Below the pieces are notes generated by a model, which saw only the letters and a list, made by a program, of their open reading frames with translations, searched no databases and was not told the origin of the DNA. Of a DNA stretch of 64,000 nucleotides, positions 61,830-64,000 are shown piece by piece. The stretch is from Aquabacterium soli (GTDB taxonomy: Bacteria; Pseudomonadota; Gammaproteobacteria; Burkholderiales; Burkholderiaceae_C): the NCBI RefSeq assembly GCF_003933735.1, contig NZ_RSED01000001.1, forward strand, positions 62,001 through 126,000, read 5' to 3'. Numbering within the stretch: position 1 is the stretch's first letter; each line of letters starts with the position of its first letter. The translations under genes were made by a program, and so were the position numbers.

Positions 61830-64000
61830 TTGAGCGTGTACCGATCGATCCGACAGACCCTGCTGGCAGACCACCAGATCCCGATGGACATGCGCCATTG
61901 GCGGGAGCGTCTGCTGTCGGCCATCCTCTCGGTGGCCTTGCTGCTCGGGGTGGTGGCCGCGGTGCCCAGTGCCATCGTGGCGTTCCACCAGGGGCACCCG
62001 TCGGTCGCCGTGATGGACATCGTGGCGCTGGCCTGGGTGGCCTTTGTCTGGCGCCGCCGCAGCCTGGACTATCGCTTGCGAGCGTGGAGCCTGCTGGCGC
62101 TGCTGTACCTGGTCGGTGTGTGGCTGATGCTCACGGTCGGGCCGGTCAGCCAGGTCTATCTGCTGGGGGTGCCCGCCATGGCGGCGCTGCTGCTGGGCAT
62201 GCGCCCGGCCTTGCTGGCGCTGGCGCTCAGTGCACTGACGCTGCTGGTGCTGGGCTGGCTGGTCGATGCGCAGTTCCCCACGCCAGGCTTCGAGCACCAG
62301 CCCCTGGTCAAGTGGTCGGTGGTCACCGTCAACTTCGCGTTCGTGGGCGCGATGGTCACGCTGTCTTGCGCGGCCTTGCTGGCGGGGCTGGAGCGCACGC
62401 TGGACAAGCACCGCGATATCGCGGCTTCCCTGAGCGCGGCCAACGAGGAGCTGCACCTGACCGGGGCGGCCGCCGCCCGCATCAATGACCTGGTGATGAT
62501 CACGGCGCGCGACGCGGACACGCCGCCGCATGCCCGCATCGTCTTCGTCAACGAGGCCTTCCTCACGCGCACGGCCTACGAGCGCGGCCAGGTGATGGGC
62601 CGACCGCACACCTTGCTCTATGGCCCCGATACCGCGGCCGAAGACCGCGCGCGTGTCGACGACGCCCTGCGCTCGGGCTCGGCCCTGCGCATCGAACTGG
62701 TGGCCCATGACCGCCATGGGGGCGCCTTCTGGCTGGAACTGGACATCACCCCCATCCTGGACGAGCACGGCTTTGCGCGCCACGTGGCCTGGGTGGCCCG
62801 CGACATCGGCAGCCGCAAGAAGGCCGAGGCCCTGATCTGGCAGCAGGCCCACTACGACAGCCTGACCGGCCTGCCCAACCGGCAGCTGCTGCGCCAGCGG
62901 CTGGAGCAGGCCCTGGCCGCCAGCGCGCGCGACGGCCACACCGTGGCCTTGCTGTTCATCGACCTGGACCACTTCAAGGAAGTCAACGACACGCTGGGCC
63001 ACGACCTGGGCGACCTGCTGCTGGCGGAGGCGGGCCGCCGCATCCGCCAGTGTGTGGGCGATGCCGACACCGTGGCACGGCTGGGCGGCGACGAGTTCAC
63101 CGTGGTCATGCCCGGCCTGGTCGATGCCGACCGCATCGACCAGGTGGCGCGCGACATCATCGCCAGGCTGGTGCAGCCGTTCCGCCTGCGTGGCGAACGG
63201 GCCTATGTGTCGGCCAGCATCGGCATCACGCAGGCCCCGCGCGACGGCACGGCCATCGAATCCCTCTTCAAGCAGGCCGACCAGGCCTTGTACGCGGCCA
63301 AGGACGCGGGCCGCCGGCGCCTGTGCCATTTCACGGCCGAGATGGAGGCCGCCGCACGCCTGCACCTGCGCGTGGCCACCGAGCTGCGCAGCGCCCTGGA
63401 CGATGGCCAGCTCAGCGTGGTCTACCAGCCCATCGTGGACCTGGCCACGGGCGAGGTCCACAAGGCCGAGGCCCTGCTGCGCTGGCGCCATCCTGTGCTG
63501 GGGCCGATCGGCCCTTCGGTGTTCATCCCCATCGCCGAATCCAGCGGCCAGATCGACGAGATCGGCGACTGGGTCTTCCGCCAGGCGGCGGGGCAGGCCC
63601 TGCGATGGCGCTCGCTTTTCCATGCCGATTTCCAGATCAGCGTCAACAAGTCGCCCGTGCAGTTCCGCGACAGCGGGGCCGCGCGGCTGGACTGGCCCGC
63701 GCACCTGCATGCCATCGGCCTGCCGGGCCATGCCCTGTCGGTGGAGATCACCGAGGGCCTGCTGCTCGATGCCAGCGACGAGGTGATCGAGCGGCTCGGG
63801 CGTTTGCGCACCGCGGGCATGGCCGTGTCGCTCGACGACTTCGGCACGGGGTACTCATCCCTGTCCTACCTGCAGCACTTTCCGTTCGATTTCCTGAAGA
63901 TCGACCAGGCCTTCGTGCGCGACCTCACGCCCGGTTCGACCGCCATGGTGCTGTGCCGGTCCATCGTGGCCATGGCGCACGACCTGGGCATGAGCGTGAT
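61830..64000 (+). CDS. membrane PAS-GGDEF-EAL cyclic-di-GMP protein, 3' end outside window
   Basis: The protein runs off the window end (more than 720 residues). About five to six N-terminal membrane segments (LLSAILSVALLLGVVAAV; LLALLYLVGVWLMLTV; AALLLGMRPALLALALSALT) form a MASE-like sensor. A PAS domain follows (about 225-345; IVFVNEAFLTRTAYERGQVM), then GGDEF (about 347-510; HYDSLTGLPNR, FIDLDHFKEVNDTLGHDLGD, active site ARLGGDEF) and EAL (about 525 on; EALLRWRHP, VEITEG, LDDFGTGYSSLSYL, KIDQAFVRDL). Both catalytic signatures look intact, so it could make and degrade cyclic-di-GMP. TTG 61830 is chosen because AGGGGG precedes it; ATG 61884 in the same frame lacks one. Confidence 0.9.
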   Translation, partial: MSVYRSIRQTLLADHQIPMDMRHWRERLLSAILSVALLLGVVAAVPSAIVAFHQGHPSVAVMDIVALAWVAFVWRRRSLDYRLRAWSLLALLYLVGVWLMLTVGPVSQVYLLGVPAMAALLLGMRPALLALALSALTLLVLGWLVDAQFPTPGFEHQPLVKWSVVTVNFAFVGAMVTLSCAALLAGLERTLDKHRDIAASLSAANEELHLTGAAAARINDLVMITARDADTPPHARIVFVNEAFLTRTAYERGQVMGRPHTLLYGPDTAAEDRARVDDALRSGSALRIELVAHDRHGGAFWLELDITPILDEHGFARHVAWVARDIGSRKKAEALIWQQAHYDSLTGLPNRQLLRQRLEQALAASARDGHTVALLFIDLDHFKEVNDTLGHDLGDLLLAEAGRRIRQCVGDADTVARLGGDEFTVVMPGLVDADRIDQVARDIIARLVQPFRLRGERAYVSASIGITQAPRDGTAIESLFKQADQALYAAKDAGRRRLCHFTAEMEAAARLHLRVATELRSALDDGQLSVVYQPIVDLATGEVHKAEALLRWRHPVLGPIGPSVFIPIAESSGQIDEIGDWVFRQAAGQALRWRSLFHADFQISVNKSPVQFRDSGAARLDWPAHLHAIGLPGHALSVEITEGLLLDASDEVIERLGRLRTAGMAVSLDDFGTGYSSLSYLQHFPFDFLKIDQAFVRDLTPGSTAMVLCRSIVAMAHDLGMSV

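Overview
The window is high-GC DNA with very dense, tightly overlapping operons (ATGA and TGATG junctions) and no rRNA, tRNA, CRISPR array or insertion sequence that I can see. Gene content (DUF1302/DUF1329/YCF48-like/MmpL block, many acyl-CoA enzymes, GntP, AqpZ, LrgAB, GGDEF/EAL proteins) and codon style suggest a betaproteobacterium of the order Burkholderiales (Comamonadaceae or Aquabacterium/Leptothrix-like). This placement is an inference, not a proof.

Positions 1-32,100 form an accessory catabolic island for a hydrophobic carboxylic acid or alcohol (steroid-, terpenoid- or branched/hydroxy-fatty-acid-like; the substrate cannot be fixed from sequence). It holds thiolases, a FadB-type multifunctional enzyme, a FadJ-like protein without its NAD-binding domain, crotonases, SDRs, acyl-CoA dehydrogenases, a class III CoA-transferase, a Zn alcohol dehydrogenase, a GMC oxidoreductase, an MpaB-family protein, an APH-type kinase that could pair with an ACAD10/11-type dehydrogenase (as in 4-hydroxyacyl-CoA catabolism), an envelope transport block (DUF1302 barrel, DUF1329, YCF48-like propeller, MmpL pump) and a large MalT-type LuxR regulator. 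The operons are united by a 16-bp dyad, TCGTC-N6-GACGA, that I found in five intergenic regions (eight copies, two of them one base off). This looks like the operator of an undescribed regulon.

Positions 32,150-42,050 carry secreted hydrolases (CocE/S15-type and LIP-type lipase) with an AraC regulator between them, an EAL/Crp-Fnr gene pair with a Crp-like palindrome upstream of the lipase, an unrecognised 429-aa helical protein, and a GntP permease.

Positions 42,250-57,110 form a five-gene surface module: OmpR-type response regulator, secreted LysM/FecR protein, CHASE2 histidine kinase, then a 2032-aa secreted protein of DUF11 and SdrD/Cna-B-like repeats translationally coupled to a 1446-aa OmpA-domain/beta-barrel outer-membrane protein. 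A perfect direct repeat with helical-turn spacing lies in front of the giant gene and is a candidate response-regulator site. I consider this the best candidate for a little-described biological system in the window.

Positions 57,150-64,000 are housekeeping or stress genes: aquaporin Z, LrgA/LrgB, an Old Yellow Enzyme with its TetR regulator, an iron-permease-family protein, and a GGDEF-EAL protein cut by the window end and preceded by a sigma-28-like promoter.
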